Source: Cercophora sp. LCS_1
Taxonomy: Eukaryota > Ascomycota > Sordariomycetes > Sordariales > Lasiosphaeriaceae
Assembly: GCA_036250225.1 (NCBI GenBank)
Contig: JAPZLL010000045.1
Coordinates: forward strand, 186,001 to 250,000
Direction: 5' to 3'
Length of the DNA stretch: 64,000 bases
The translations under genes and the position numbers were made by a program. Shown here piece after piece: positions 23,216-35,483 of the stretch. The stretch's first letter is position 1. The number at the start of each line of letters is the position of its first letter. Under the pieces are notes generated by a model. It was not told the DNA's origin and did no database searches. It saw only the letters and a program-made list of their open reading frames with translations.

Positions 23216-24045
23216 GTCATTTCCCGTCCCCCGGCGATTTTCAGTACGCAGTATATAATCGCGTCCTTCCCGCACTAGACCAAATTTTCCTTCGCCCAAA
23301 CCTTCGTGAGGGCTGGCCAACTGCACGTCACACCCCTGGGCCCCGGTTACACTAGGAGGAAGCCAGAAAGTCATCGTCGCGACCACCCCACCCTTTGATC
23401 GCGCCGCACTGGGTGACGGAAGGCAAAGACGCCAACAAGGAGTCAGGCTTGGGAGCTCTCCAAGCCTCGGGAGCCAGCTTAGATCGCTATCACGCATCTG
23501 GTTCAGGATCACCCCGGCATTCCGAATTGCGCGCTAGCTTTTGCTAGGCCCGAGCAGAATTGCAGCGTCTGCAACCAGAGCTCGCGCGCCAGGCCCAGCG
23601 AGCAAGGTCCAGGCCTCCTGATTCGACTGGGACTATTTTAGTGCTGGTCTCTCTCCACACTAATTGAAAGCACCTCGTCCCTCTGGCACTCTCTTGGCCT
23701 CCGTGGATCTTGAGAGGCCGTCAACTCGGCTGATCCTTGCCACTCCTACCCCATCTCACGCGAGTTAGAGTGGGTTTAGTAGTTGTTGGGACTGCCATTT
23801 AACTCGAAGGTCCCTTGAAGTGGGCAGCCCGCCCGGTCCCAGCGCTACCTCTTGCCGCCATCGCACTTATACATCAGCAAGACGCCAATCTACGGGTCAG
23901 TCCCCATCCAGGAACCTTCCGCCCAGTGTCGCCATCTCCGTCATCAACCGAGCCACGCCTGAACCCAAGACTGGCCGAGGTCTAATTATTCGGCCTCGTC
24001 CACCTTCAGACTACTTTTTTTCCTCCCGCCGCCGCCGCCTGTAGC
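23216..24045 (+). promoter_or_regulatory. con7 TATA box and ATG-free 5' leader
   Basis: A TATATAA element lies at 23252-23258. From 23216 to the con7 start codon at 24046 there is not one ATG on the plus strand (830 nt), where about ten would be expected from composition. This is what a long, translated-from-the-end 5' leader would look like, with transcription starting shortly after the TATA element. The start site itself is inferred. The last part is pyrimidine-rich, ending in a T7 run and CCG repeats just before the ATG. Confidence 0.5.
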
Positions 24046-25972
24046 ATGTACTTGGTCTCGCCGACGACGAACCAAGTGCATTCCGCCTACGTTTCCCAGT
24101 CCCGTTCCGGCCCGCAGCAACAGCAGCAGCAATCCGCGCCGCCGCGAGAGCCCAAGGCCGGAAGGGAAGGCTCGGAAGCGTCCGGAAGCACGCTTCTCTC
24201 GCCGCCTCCTTCCACCTCTATGGAACGCAGTGCCGCCGAGTACTCGCAGTCAGGTATAACCTCGCCCTTTTCCAGCAACTTTGGCGACTCCCAGTCTGAG
24301 GCCTCATCTGCAGATCCCGCTGGATCTGCTGCGCCATACGCGACCCAACAAGAGGTTCGACCCGCCAACTACTCGACGTCAACAAATCCCACCTCGGACT
24401 ACCCCCTCTATCCTGCCTCGGCGCGGTCGAGCTCCTTCCCAGAACACATCCAATCCCAGCGTTCTTATCACACTGCTGGAAACCACAGCAGCAGCAGCAC
24501 CGGGGGTATGGCACCAACACCAACAAGTCCGTCCGTGCCTTTGTCAGATGGACGAACCCATCAGAATCAAGTCAAATCTGACAGCGAACTACCTATAGAT
24601 CCCTCCATCGCTGCTCCGAGCCCTACGTACTCTCAACCCTCATATTCCCCGTACGCTCCGCCGCCTCAGGATATGTCGCACGGCTACGGCCACCCGCAGA
24701 GCGCCGGGCTGTATCCGCAAGCCCGTCCGTCATGGGGGGATTACTCGCAAGCCGCGCCTCCAATGGCACCCGGCCATCACGTCTTCCCGCAAACGCCGAC
24801 CTCTGCAGCGCCGCCGCCCAGACACAACCAGGTAGGTTACCGGCCCCGCCCTCTGCAACCATGGAGCGTGAACCAGTATCATCCGGAGTTTGAAGCTTTG
24901 CATCTTTTCAAAACGCGACGCGGCGAGTTCAGCAAACTGAGCTGTTGCTGATTAGCCTGTCTGGTCCAGCAGCTTTCCCGCCACTCTTCTCTCCGCGACT
25001 GATATGGGTTGCTCGCTTCAGGGTACATGTACGTAGGCTATGGACGATCCAACTAACCATATCCACCTTGTCAGGTTTATTCGTTCGTCCCCATTCCTGG
25101 CGCTCAGCAGCACAAGCGGCCAAGGAGGCGGTATGAGGAAATTGAGCGCATGTATAAATGTGGTTGGAACGGCTGCGAAAAGGCCTACGGCACACTAAAC
25201 CACCTCAACGCCCATGTAACGATGCAGGCTCATGGGACAAAACGGACTCCAGAAGGTAAATGCACCACTTATTTTGTTCAGTGCGCATGGCGCATTTTTG
25301 TCAAGGCCGGGTTTTGGGGGCCAGAGCTACAGTGTACCTCACTATCCGGGTAAACTGGCAGATCCTTAGCTCTTCGGCTCACTAGTTTAGTGCGTGCCGC
25401 ACACACTCCATGCATTGATTGCTGGTGTTGGCGCCATCCATCACTCAAACTAGCGAGGGCCGGGGCGAACCAGTTCCCTGGGTCTGTCAGCCGCACCGGC
25501 GCCCACATCATACATATGAGGAGTCAGCTAACATATTTGTCCTGCAGAGTTCAAAGAAATCCGAAAGGAGTGGAAGGCACGCAAAAAGGAGGAGGAGGCG
25601 CAACGCAAGGCCGAGGAGGAGCGCCATCGTCAGGCTGCCGCCACCGCGGCACAGAACGGAGGAGCTGATCCGCAGGGCGGCGCCGACGGTGCACAACCCC
25701 CAACGACATATGCGGCTACGAGAACCGTTCAGCTGCCGCCCATTGGATATTCGCAGGCCGCTACCTACCAGCCCTCCTCGGCTGGAATCCAGCAATCGAT
25801 GCCCGAATATACCAATGCTTCTGTGTACTCGCCTTACCCGCCCGCCTCGCCGTACGGCCAACCGAGTCAGCAGATGTACAGCCAACGTAGGTCAGAGCTT
25901 GGCTCTCCGCTCATGTCGTCGCGGCAGTTGTGCTAACAAAGTTACAGATAACGGCGGCCAGGCGAACCACTG
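24046..25972 (+). CDS. con7: C2H2 zinc-finger transcription factor, Con7 family
   Basis: Homologue of Con7, a regulator of conidial and infection morphogenesis in Magnaporthe and related fungi; acts in the nucleus. Four exons, 24046-24831, 25075-25255, 25548-25886 and 25947-25972, give 443 residues. The first 262 residues are Ser/Pro/Gln-rich and low-complexity, with a Gln run encoded by CAG repeats. Exon 2 begins with a basic patch (KRPRRRYEEIER) and then a single C2H2 finger, YKCGWNGCEKAYGTLNHLNAH with the last His six residues on. After it comes the highly conserved KRTPEEFKEIRKEWKARKKE helix, split by intron 2. The C-terminal part is Gln/Pro/Tyr-rich and ends NGGQANH. Introns 1 and 2 (243 and 292 nt) are longer than usual here. 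The start is the first ATG after the long leader; an extra upstream exon cannot be excluded. Confidence 0.85.
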
Positions 25973-28900
25973 ATGATTCACGCCTCTTCAACAGTGTTCC
26001 CTCCCTCTTGTGCAATCCGTCGCCTATGTGACCCCGCCACCAACGGCAGGAGTAACAGTTCGACACCCACGAACCCTCGGCGCGTCGTCGTTGACCCACC
26101 CTCGTTTCTACACCTTACGGGCAGAGGGCCACACGACCTGCCAAACCCCTAATTTACGTCATTTTCACATTCGTATTGCGGTTGTTGGTGTACTGCATGG
26201 TTTGGAGGTTTGCATTGCGCTTCATAATGGGTGAAGGTGGCACCGTCGTTCTTTAACAGCATACAGAGTGGCATCTTCTACCCTTCTTGTCTCCACCCTT
26301 TATACCCACCTTTTGTTTGTTTGTTCCCTTTCTCGATGCATTATGAATGGCACCTAAAAATGGGTGGGCCGGGGAAAAGCTAGGTGGTATGAGGGAGGGA
26401 GGAATGTGGTTTGAGGTCTGTGCCTTTCTATCGACCAAACGGGCTGGCATTTTGACCATTGTGTCGAGTTGTCGTCTTTGAGACTGACGCTCGAAGCTGG
26501 GAGGAGAGACTTTGTACACAGGTTGTGGTATTGCACATACTTTGGGTTCTCCCAGGTCATAGATACTAGATACCCCAAGACCAATATTGTTGTCACCGGC
26601 CATACCCCACTCCCTTCGACTTTCCCCAAACCCGGGTGGTCGAAATGCGGGAGTGCTAATTTTAAGGTGCGTGTTACAGGAATGGAGTGGTCCGGCCGCC
26701 TCGGTCAAGGAAGGTTGGTTGGTTGACCAATTTTGCAAAATACGTATCTGTGCGCGGAAAGCATGCAAAACATTGACAGCATGGAAGCTTTGTGTAGCTC
26801 GAGTATGCGGCTATTTTCTGGCCACGGTCTAGATATCTTCGTCGTTGGCTTCCGGGCCTCAGAGGTCATTGAGGGACGTACGACCAAGTCGTTGGCAAAA
26901 ATAAACGAGCTAGCGAGGCCGTAGCGCCTATATCTTATCCTCAACAGAGGGTATAACAACAACTCCAACGTCTTTTATATTACTGCTCTGGAGGCCTCAA
27001 GACCGGCCTGGTCACGCATCCCACACGGAGAGGCTCAGTGGGTCGAGTCACTCCGAGCGCCATCGTAGCAGCTTGAATGTATGTTTGGCCCGATGTTTTT
27101 CCATCATCCAGTTGGCAGACAGCCCAGGCCGGACCAGGGATCGGTAGCGAGCGGGACGTGGCGGTCTGCAAAACATGATGCAGCTGGTGCTCTAGCTTTG
27201 TGTAACCACACTCGGAAGAAAACGAAAAGGGAGCACTTGCCTTGTTCCGTAACACAGTGCCGCAGTGTCAGGAAGCGAAGGAACGAGCCCTCGGGTAACA
27301 CGGCGTGGCGTGAGCAGAGAAGAAAACCAGGCGAACCCCTAAGACAGAAAGCCTAAGTAAAAATATTTTTGAAAACGGCAATACGCTGAGTAAGTGAGAT
27401 CAAGTTAAGCTTGGTTATCTGTTTTATCCCAAGATGGTGAGGCATGTAATCGTTGACAGATTGTTTTCGTTGTTGCAGACGTCACAGCGTGGCTGACTGG
27501 GTTCCAACTCACCTTACCCTCCTCCTCAAAGAGGCCAGGGCAGTTACATCGCAAGATTTGCATTTCGTTCGCGCTATCCCGCATGATTCTTGTTGATCTC
27601 TTTCTTTGCTTCCCTTTTCTTTCCTTGCTGCAATTTCGGTGGGCGTCGTACCGCGGCAGTGCAGTGATGCCGTTGAGGAAACCAGGTCGGGCCGGAATAC
27701 GAGCAGTTGAGCAGCCTTGACGCCTTGCACGGCATGGTAATATTTTGCGGCCAAAAAAAAAAGGGGCGGGGTGAAAGGCCTCGATGACGGGATGCGAGAT
27801 CGACCGTGACGCAGAAGAGCGGTCATGCTCCCATCTTCCGGGATGAGTTCGGAAAATCCTTCGAACCTCCCGTCGTTCGATTGCTCCCGAGATACAAGGG
27901 ATTCTCCTCCCGCATATGCAGCGTCGGACACTGGCTCCGGCTCGAACATGAAGCTAGGGCGTTTCCGTTTCCCCTGGTGTGTTGTGCATCCGATCGATAC
28001 GTGGACATTCTCGGTCGGATCCCGTCGTTGACGGCGCTTCCAGTGGGTACATGGTCTACGCCGCACGCGTGCTGCTGCCCCAGGAGGTAGGTAGCTTTTG
28101 TAGCGGCGGCCAAGCTGGCGAGTCGCCGAGCTGCAGCCCACAGCCTCGCATTTGGTGTTGGCTCGATTCGGGCCGCATGCACGGTACGACAGGCGGCGGT
28201 GTCAAGGATTCGTCCAGAGCTCGGTCTCGGACGGGGCTCGATGGGAAGGCTGACCGATCTGCCAGTGCTGCGTCGTCCCTGCAGGGGCCCAGGTTTATAG
28301 AATAGGGAGGGGTCTTGGAGACGTTTGTCTGGTGCGTTGTTCGCCCCGTGGGGCTCTGACGGCCGTCGCGTCGCACGAGGCCAGGCCAGCCAACATGTGC
28401 CCTGGTTCAATAAACACCGAGATCGATCTGGGGAATTAGCTTGCGGCTGTCACAAACCGGTGGGCTAGACTAGACGCTCCCGGAGGAAGCTAAAGACATG
28501 GATGGGTTGGGGGGAATAAGCCCTAGACTGTGGCGAGCCATCTTGACCGGTTCGGGTACCCGGCCTCTGACGGCCAGGCGGCGCGGGTAGGTTTTTTAAA
28601 TTTTTTAACAACGACACATGCTAGCCCAGTCGGACCTAGCATGGAGACGCGTTAGTCTCGACTCGGGGTGTCAATGTGTGGTTGCATTCAGGGTCTCACA
28701 AATGGCGTGCATCTTCTTGGGTTGTTCTTTTTGCTGGGGGCTAAATGCAACGACGTTACCAAAACCGGGACGTGGTCAAGTGCTGCGACTGACGGAAAAT
28801 CGAGCCAAGCAAGCAATACCTGCACCGTCCCCCTCACAGTAAGGGGTAACAACAATCACTGTCTTCCAGTGTAAAATGGGGCAGGGGCCTCGAATGGCGT

Positions 28901-29792
28901 ATCGTCACAAGGCCTTATAAACTTTTTCGTTTGGGTCGTTTGGGTGCCTGAAAAGAACCGGTCCAACCACCAACAAACCGTTGTTGTCTGTCTCGATTTT
29001 TCTGTCACCAGCTTTGCGGCGATCTTCCGCATCGGATCAACTCCGACACCCGGACCATCCCCAACGGGCAATGCCTCGTCTTCAAAGTTTCCGGTGGTGG
29101 GAGAGGTGTTGACGTTTCTCGGTGTCATGCTGCCTGGTGTTGTCTTGCTGGCGAATTTTATTTTTCTCAAAAGTACCGTGGACCCTGCCTCAAGTACTGC
29201 GACTTTGGGGCCATGTTTCAGTACTTCGGCATGCGCTCGGCACGATCCCCCCTTGATTCCACAAGCGGTTAAAACATGAGGTTTATTCGCACGATGCGGG
29301 CGCGGGAGTGATCAGCATGGCTTGCGTGCTTGCAGGTACACCTGGGCGTGAAGTCGCGCCCCGACGAAGCCAAAGTCCGCCAGCCGAGAGCCAAGGCTCC
29401 CACGGACGGCTCACATATTGCTAATGCGGCATTCTGCCTTTATTGCCCTCTTGTCACTGCACGAGGCGTTCGTGATACCAGGAAATCATCCCGCATCATT
29501 TCTGCCCTGCGATGCGAGGCGCTCGGAGCCTGAAGATGTAATGACGTAGCGCCCTGCAGCCCGCTCACTGGACGTCTTTGCTCGCTTCGCGCTTCGCAAG
29601 CGAAGCACCACCATCCACCTCGTAATGTCTGACAACCTTTAACGCCCAGAGACGCGACCACACGGCCTTTCAAGAACAGAGTGGTTTTTTTTAGTAGGGA
29701 CTTGCGTTTGTCAAAAGCTCAACTGTGTTGGGATTTCTCACCACCGGCGCTGTTCGCCGCTCGTTTCCGGCGCTCATCCCTTGCCGCCCAAT
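25973..29792. other. 3.8 kb intergenic region between con7 and AAR2
   Basis: Contains the con7 3' UTR and AAR2 promoter. No gene is supported; a 111-codon plus-strand frame at 28944-29279 has one hydrophobic stretch but no recognisable family. Short A/T-rich patches occur near 27355-27420 and 28593-28612, an A11 run near 27753, and a 16-bp palindrome at 29591-29606. Confidence 0.5.
29591..29606. repeat. 16-bp perfect palindrome upstream of AAR2
   Basis: GCTTCGC-AA-GCGAAGC: two 7-bp arms around two bases, preceded by another CGCTTCGC copy. It lies about 190 bp upstream of the AAR2 start codon. This is a plausible dimeric protein-binding site; no factor is assigned. Confidence 0.5.
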
Positions 29793-31391
29793 ATGAAGGC
29801 CACAATGCTCCCAGCTTCTGCCATACTAGAAACCCCTTCGCCAGTAGAGACTGAGACAGATTCGACTGAACTCAGCACCGCTCTGTCTCGAAACCTCAGT
29901 GCGGCGAGCAATGCCTTTTCGCCAACCCTTTCCAAGTCCAACTCGACAGCATCAGGCAGGTTTTCCGTCAAGTCACACGACTCAGTGCGTGCGATTGGGA
30001 CGATTCCGTTTGGAGGACTCAGGCTCCACGGCCGCTCCGACTCAGAGGTGACCGAGAAGGACATGGTCAACTCCATCACGGAGGAGAGGTTCGACGCTCA
30101 TCTCGCCCCTAAATGTCCCCTCAGGGGCGATGTCTTCAGGCTGCTAGACTTTCCCGACGAGTTCATTGTTGGCCATGACAGCATTGCCATGACTACCAGC
30201 GAGTCTATTCAGGGCTTCCGAGACATCCCTGCAGGGACACATTTTCTTTGGGTGCAGAAGCCCGACTCTATCTCTCGGTGTGGGTATTGGTACATCACCG
30301 AGCTTCCAGGGGTGGTGCGGGTAAAACAATGGGACAAGTTCAACGAAGTCCTCGGCGAGGCAGCAAGCCAATACGAGATCAGGGACCAAGAAGCCAACAT
30401 TGAAACAATCTACCCATCCCTAAAGACATATGCCCTGAGCGCAGGAGATGCCACGCCATCGGGGCCAACGGCCCATGGCACCGAATTCGAACCGAGCTTC
30501 ACGAAGGACCCGAGGGCCATGTGGCGTCAACTGACAAATGGCATCTCAAAGGTCTTCCTCGACAGAGTCACCTGCAAAAGAGGCGTCAGCGAATGGCTTA
30601 TCGACTCGATGGACTCTGTCAAAGGTGACACCCGCCTCCCAGCGAGTATCGCCACGGCCAGCGAAACGTATCGAACAATCGTTGGCAGTGAGCTACAGTT
30701 TCTCTTCACGCAAGACTTTCAAGACCTGAAAATCCTCGACCACGATCCTTCCTCCACGGACACATCGTCCCGTGTGCTAGCCGTTCTTGACCAGAAATCA
30801 CCACCCGTCAGGGAGCAAGACATTGTAGCCGAGCTCCAGTTCACCTTTGTCACGGGGACCCATCTCGGGAACACGGCCTGTCTCGATCAATGGTGGAATC
30901 TCGTGCTCAGGATCGTATTGCGTTCCTACCAACTTGCGCTCCGACGCCCGGTACTATGCCAATGGCTCCTTGAGACTCTGCACGCCCAACTCGTCTACAC
31001 GGACAATCACGTGGAACCGCTTCAAGGAGACCATGAGCCTCGCAAGATCAACGGCCCAAGCGGTGACAGACTTCTCTTCCATGCACTCAGCCGGAGCAAG
31101 ACCCTCCTACATGGTGCCTTGGTTGAGTACAAGCGGCGGCTCAACTCGTCGCTTGTGGACCTCGGGAGCAGCATCACGGCGGAGCAAGAGGCGATCGGGC
31201 ATGCCTTTGAGAGTCTAGAATCTTGGTTATGGAGGTGTGGGTGGGATTTGAGGAGTCGGCTGGGAAGGGAGAGGGTGTTGTTGCAGGCCGAAGATGTTGA
31301 AGATGACGAAGAGGATGATGAGCTGCCTGTCATCGTTGACTTGGACGAGGACGGGCGAGAGGTTGGATTGGTCTCATTCCACCGAGATTGA
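29793..31391 (+). CDS. AAR2: AAR2-family U5 snRNP assembly factor
   Basis: AAR2 binds the RNase H-like and Jab1/MPN domains of PRP8 during U5 snRNP maturation and holds PRP8 inactive until Brr2 replaces it. Single exon of 532 residues; I chose ATG 29793 because the codon before it in frame is not ATG. A Ser/Thr-rich N-terminal extension of about 90 residues precedes the family core, which shows FIVGHDSIAMTTSESIQGFRD, the IPAGTHFLW motif and SRCGYWY. The C-terminal half is helical and the end is strongly acidic (roughly the last 30 residues). It is longer than yeast AAR2 (355) because of the N-terminal and acidic extensions. It is convergent with the next gene, 545 bp apart. PRP8, its client, lies 23 kb to the right. 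Confidence 0.87.
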   Translation: MKATMLPASAILETPSPVETETDSTELSTALSRNLSAASNAFSPTLSKSNSTASGRFSVKSHDSVRAIGTIPFGGLRLHGRSDSEVTEKDMVNSITEERFDAHLAPKCPLRGDVFRLLDFPDEFIVGHDSIAMTTSESIQGFRDIPAGTHFLWVQKPDSISRCGYWYITELPGVVRVKQWDKFNEVLGEAASQYEIRDQEANIETIYPSLKTYALSAGDATPSGPTAHGTEFEPSFTKDPRAMWRQLTNGISKVFLDRVTCKRGVSEWLIDSMDSVKGDTRLPASIATASETYRTIVGSELQFLFTQDFQDLKILDHDPSSTDTSSRVLAVLDQKSPPVREQDIVAELQFTFVTGTHLGNTACLDQWWNLVLRIVLRSYQLALRRPVLCQWLLETLHAQLVYTDNHVEPLQGDHEPRKINGPSGDRLLFHALSRSKTLLHGALVEYKRRLNSSLVDLGSSITAEQEAIGHAFESLESWLWRCGWDLRSRLGRERVLLQAEDVEDDEEDDELPVIVDLDEDGREVGLVSFHRD

Positions 31392-31936
31392 AGATACATT
31401 TGCGTACATACCTATACAACGTTCGTTGCACAATTGTAATATGTAATGGAGGAGGAAAATCACATGTATCTGCTTTAGATTTGGGTGGTCGGTATTGTCG
31501 CTGCCTTCTCCCTCACTTGGACATCCGCACCTAGGTATACTGAGCCTATTATTCACCTTTTAAACCCTCGTTTCATTTCCCATTGGTTTCCACGAAAACT
31601 TTGGCCCCCGATCGACGTGAACGGCTTCTGTGCTGTTTGAGGGCTTACATGGTCGTGGATGTCCCTCCTTCAGGCTTTGGCCCAGCATAAAGACGCGGGA
31701 TCAATAGAGTTTTGTGAAGGTTCCCCATGGCAAGGCCATTTATCATCTCGACTTGGACTACAAGGACGCTGGGTATCTTTCTACAATACATATCATAAAC
31801 ACAAAGAACTGGCCGGCTAAAAATGACACCTGCGTTCTGCTCAGCAAAGCGATACAGTTCTGTCCCAGGGCCACCGGCTCCAACTTCTCAGATCCGATGC
31901 TGATAAAGGAGATTCCGCTGCGGCTTCACGTTGTAT
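31392..31936. other. Convergent intergenic region
   Basis: 545 bp between two converging genes, expected to hold both 3' UTRs. Nothing else recognised. Confidence 0.5.
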
Positions 31937-33768
31937 CTACTGGGTCTGACCCGGAGACGCTCGTGGCAGATGGGCGACCACGTCAACCATTCCCGACTCA
32001 GCAGCTTCCTCTGTCAAGGCAATGCCGTCGGCAATATCGCAAGTTTTGTCGCTGAATGATCGATCTTCGTCCTGGCTGCCTTCGACCTCGTTATTGCATG
32101 TAACAAAGTAGAGATTCTCCTCCATAGTAGCCTTGGGAAGTGGTGTGTTGACGGCAGACTCAAAGATGTCGCGATTGAAACGCAAGAAAAGGCCAACATC
32201 ACACATTTCCTCGGGCGTATAGGGGAGAAACAGGGTATTGTTGACGCAGCAGCCGTGTCCCTTGTGTTCATCTAGGGCGGTAGCTGTGTCGGAGGAGGTC
32301 GGAATGGTCGCAAAGACCTGATCTCGTGTCGCCGGGTTTGTCTTGAGGGAGTGCTGGCTGTTTCAAACTATTAGCAAAGCATCAGATGATGCGGGATGTG
32401 CGAGTTAACTGACCTTCTACCATTGACCGCGAGGGCCTCGAGGGAAAGGTCAGTCGTAGGTGTTCTAGAGAAAATGTCTTCGCATTCTGGAGTCGGTGGT
32501 GGTGTCCAAGGAGGGCGAGTAGAGCTCTCGTCAAAGGCATAGTTTGCTGCAAAGGACGCCAATCTATCCGGGCTCTCTGTTGCATTTTCTTCAATGGAGA
32601 ACTGGGGTTGGTGACTAGAAAGGCGCTGGTACGATATTCTTCTTAGCGATTCTGCGTGGGGGCTCAACGGGCTGGCCAAGCCAACCACTTCAATGTCACT
32701 AGATTGGGTGGATGTAAAGCTGTCAGTTGAGTTGCTGGCTGTAGTCAGCTCGGGGTGCTCCTCTATAATGTCCATTAGTCTCCAGACTGATGTCCTCGAA
32801 GGCTGGCGCCTCAGAGCCCTATGATCAGCAGGCTTCATCCGTTAGCTGGATGGTAGGCATGGCTAATCTACTGGGGTTCATACCATGGGGACGGCCCTGT
32901 AGCCAATTTTCTTCACAACGGAGGCGTCTGCGACGGGCCGAAATCCCAAGTGACTGAAGCTAAAGCCTGTAGCCGTGGTGGGCAGGATATCGCCGTTCAA
33001 CACACCGTCGAAACTGACCCAGCTCTTTTCCTTGCCAAGGTTATGACAAGCATGGCATACTTTGTACTGGCATTCGTGCCCCGCGCCTGGCATCCATGGT
33101 CTCTCGTCATCCGGGTACTTTTGGCTAGCTAGGTTGAAGGGGAGTTCGTTCTCCCCGCGTCTCTCCTTTGCGATAGTTTCTCGAACCTAGATATTGTGTC
33201 AACGATTGTACTCACTGCCAGCATGGTGAGAACGTACATGGTCGCGCTGCTCAAGGAGTCTCGTCAACTGGGCGGGCGTGTAGCTGCGCAGCTGACCCTC
33301 GGTCATCTCTTTGAAAAGATTATATGTGTGGCTCCGAGCATCGGGGCCATACTTCCCCAGCGTCATTTTCTCGGAGAACTCGTGGCCTAGGTCGTCAAAT
33401 GCATACTGGCGCAATGTTAGCAAGGATTGCTGCATCTGCCAGATCTAGCTTACCCGATGGCCGCTCTCTTTGTTGCCGACGAGGATGGCTTCCCTGTCCA
33501 TGATGCAGCGGTAGACCCAACCAAAGTGGCCGGTTCTTCTGCAGTTATCGCACTTGTAGGTGCTGTGGTAAAGTCGTATCATGTTGGAATGGTTACATCT
33601 GGGCTCCCAACGGTGAATCTGGCGAGACGGTGGACGGCGAGCCGCATACCTGGATACCGGGATTGGAAGGGGACGCGCCGAGTTGGCACGACCTCTCCGA
33701 ACCGGCGAGTTGTCCAAGGCATCTGCAATGTGCGGCGGGCGCTGACTTGACGCTGAATCGTCGTCCAT
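31937..33768 (-). CDS. Conserved fungal Cys/His-rich protein of unknown function
   Basis: Five exons on the minus strand, 33768-33454, 33405-33238, 33186-32884, 32832-32414 and 32357-31937, give 541 residues. Residues 54-90 hold a probable zinc site: C58, H60, H68, C73, C76, H81 and C88, within RCNHSNMIRLYHSTYKCDNC and GHFGWVYRC. A second cluster, H198, C200, C205, C208 and H209 (GHECQYKVCHACHN), precedes SFDGVLNGDILPTTATGF. That segment and GFRPVADASVVKKIG belong to a family I recall from many filamentous fungi that has no assigned function. Residues 263-400 are Ser-rich and low-complexity; the C-terminal 130 residues are Cys-containing and unmatched. The acceptor of exon 4 (an AAG site) is the least certain junction. 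No signal peptide or membrane segment. A role in nucleic-acid or protein binding is only a guess from the zinc ligands. Confidence 0.7.
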
Positions 33769-35483
33769 GGTGGTGTTATCGACAGGTGGACGACGCGCCG
33801 GTTCTCGAAATCGGCAGGAACCTTTCAGCACATTCTCTGTTATGTGGGGAAGGCAGGAGCGCAAGTATGTCGGATGGATACTTGACGCGTTGAGCGTTTG
33901 AGAAAGGCCGAGTTCGAGCAAGTCCTGGGTGTGTAGGTGGTTGTTCAACGTCGGCTTGGTGCATGGACAAAGCACGGCTCTGCAACTTTGGTCAACATTA
34001 CACAGTCACGGCAGACGGTCGGAGTGGGTATTGACGACGAGGCATATCTTGGCTCCTCCACGTAACCAAAGTCGACGCGTAACTTCCACAAAGCAACAGA
34101 GGTTCTCCTACAAGAGGCTAAACTTTACGAGGGCCCGTCACTCCTCTCTCTTGTTTCTCTGTGGTTTCTGATGCTATGAGTTTCATCTTGCATTTGGCGG
34201 TAACAAATGAACCAAAGACGGTACTGAATCCTCCGATTGCCCAAGCCTCAGAAGCTTTCATCCCATCAGAACATTGGGAGGGAGTTTCTGGATCAAAGGG
34301 TCTGTGGTTGGACAACGAAAGGAAGCTCAAGACACACACTCAAAGGCAGACAGCTTCTGCAAGGGTGCAATAAAAAACACCAATACTTCAACTGCTAGTC
34401 AGTGTATACCTTTTCCCGTTATCAAGTAGCCCAGGCAAGGTTGCACCTTCTCAAGTCTCGTCCTTCCCTTCCTTGACTTTGTGCGTCCCGATCACGGGCC
34501 GTGGTTCCTTCCGCAACGGTCCTCCAAACAAACAATTGTGGGTCATTCCAGGGGGTTTCAAACACCCTGGATGATGAGCGAACCTCGCGATATCAATCTT
34601 GCAACTGACGCTTGCATCTATTTACCCCAACATGACGATGCGGCTCAACAGCTAGCGCCAGGTACGGTTTGATGCAATTGAGTTTTGAGGCGGAGAGAAT
34701 CGATACAGGCCTCCAAGTCGAGCTGGCTCTGCAGCCAATGAAGTGCGTGGGCCCAATGAGTGGTCAGGAAACGCAGGCGAGAGCTGCACCACAGACGCAA
34801 GGACGGGGGTTCAGGGACAGGGGTCAACATCAGCAGCACTTGCAGCATCGGTCCGCGCGATGTGTTGTCGTCGCCCAAGCAGCAGTCGGAAAACAAAAGC
34901 CTCGGCCATTCGACGATGCGTCCAATCACAGTGCGTCACTGCGGCTGACTTTCAGGCCTCAGGTCCCCACTCCCGCCTCCAGCAGCGACCCACCCCCGGT
35001 TGTCAGAACGCCAGTCGCCAGTCGCGACCGAGAGATGAGCTGCGCTCTGCTTGGTTGACCCTCGCACCCCATCAAAAACCAACCTCCTCGTCCACTTCGC
35101 CGCCCCCCCGACCGTGCCCAGCCAGCCGAACATCTTGACGACAACAGCTTGCAATTGCTCGACCCGCCTTCACCGATTATCTGCATTCTCGATATCATCG
35201 GTGAGTCCCTCTCCGCCTTTTTTTGTCGTCGGATTCAACTCGCGGGGTCAATGCGCCGCGGTGTCGACGCGTTTCGGTCAGCTCCAGCTCCCAGGAGCGC
35301 ATCTGTCGCTTCAGCACCCCGACAGGAGCTGTAAACAAGAAACCAACGGGAACCACGGCGCAATCTACATGATCGAAATCCACTCAACCATCGCGAAAGC
35401 GCAAAGGTTACCTGCAGATGACTGACTTTTTCCCGTTTAGACTGCGCGCACGCACATAGATGTCGATTTGAACGCACCCAGCC
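33769..35483. other. Divergent intergenic region
   Basis: 1.7 kb between the divergent Cys/His-rich and Mpv17-family genes. Open frames are short and mutually overlapping. No gene or RNA recognised. The segment nearest 35050-35480 is probably the Mpv17-gene leader. Confidence 0.45.

Noticed and set aside
28944..29279. 111-codon plus-strand frame with a hydrophobic stretch
   Set aside because: One possible membrane segment is weak evidence; no family match, and composition resembles the surrounding intergenic DNA.
32819..32883. TAG acceptor for exon 4 of the Cys/His-rich protein
   Set aside because: Using the TAG at 32819-32821 puts the next exon in a frame that stops within about 30 codons; the AAG acceptor keeps a 139-codon frame.
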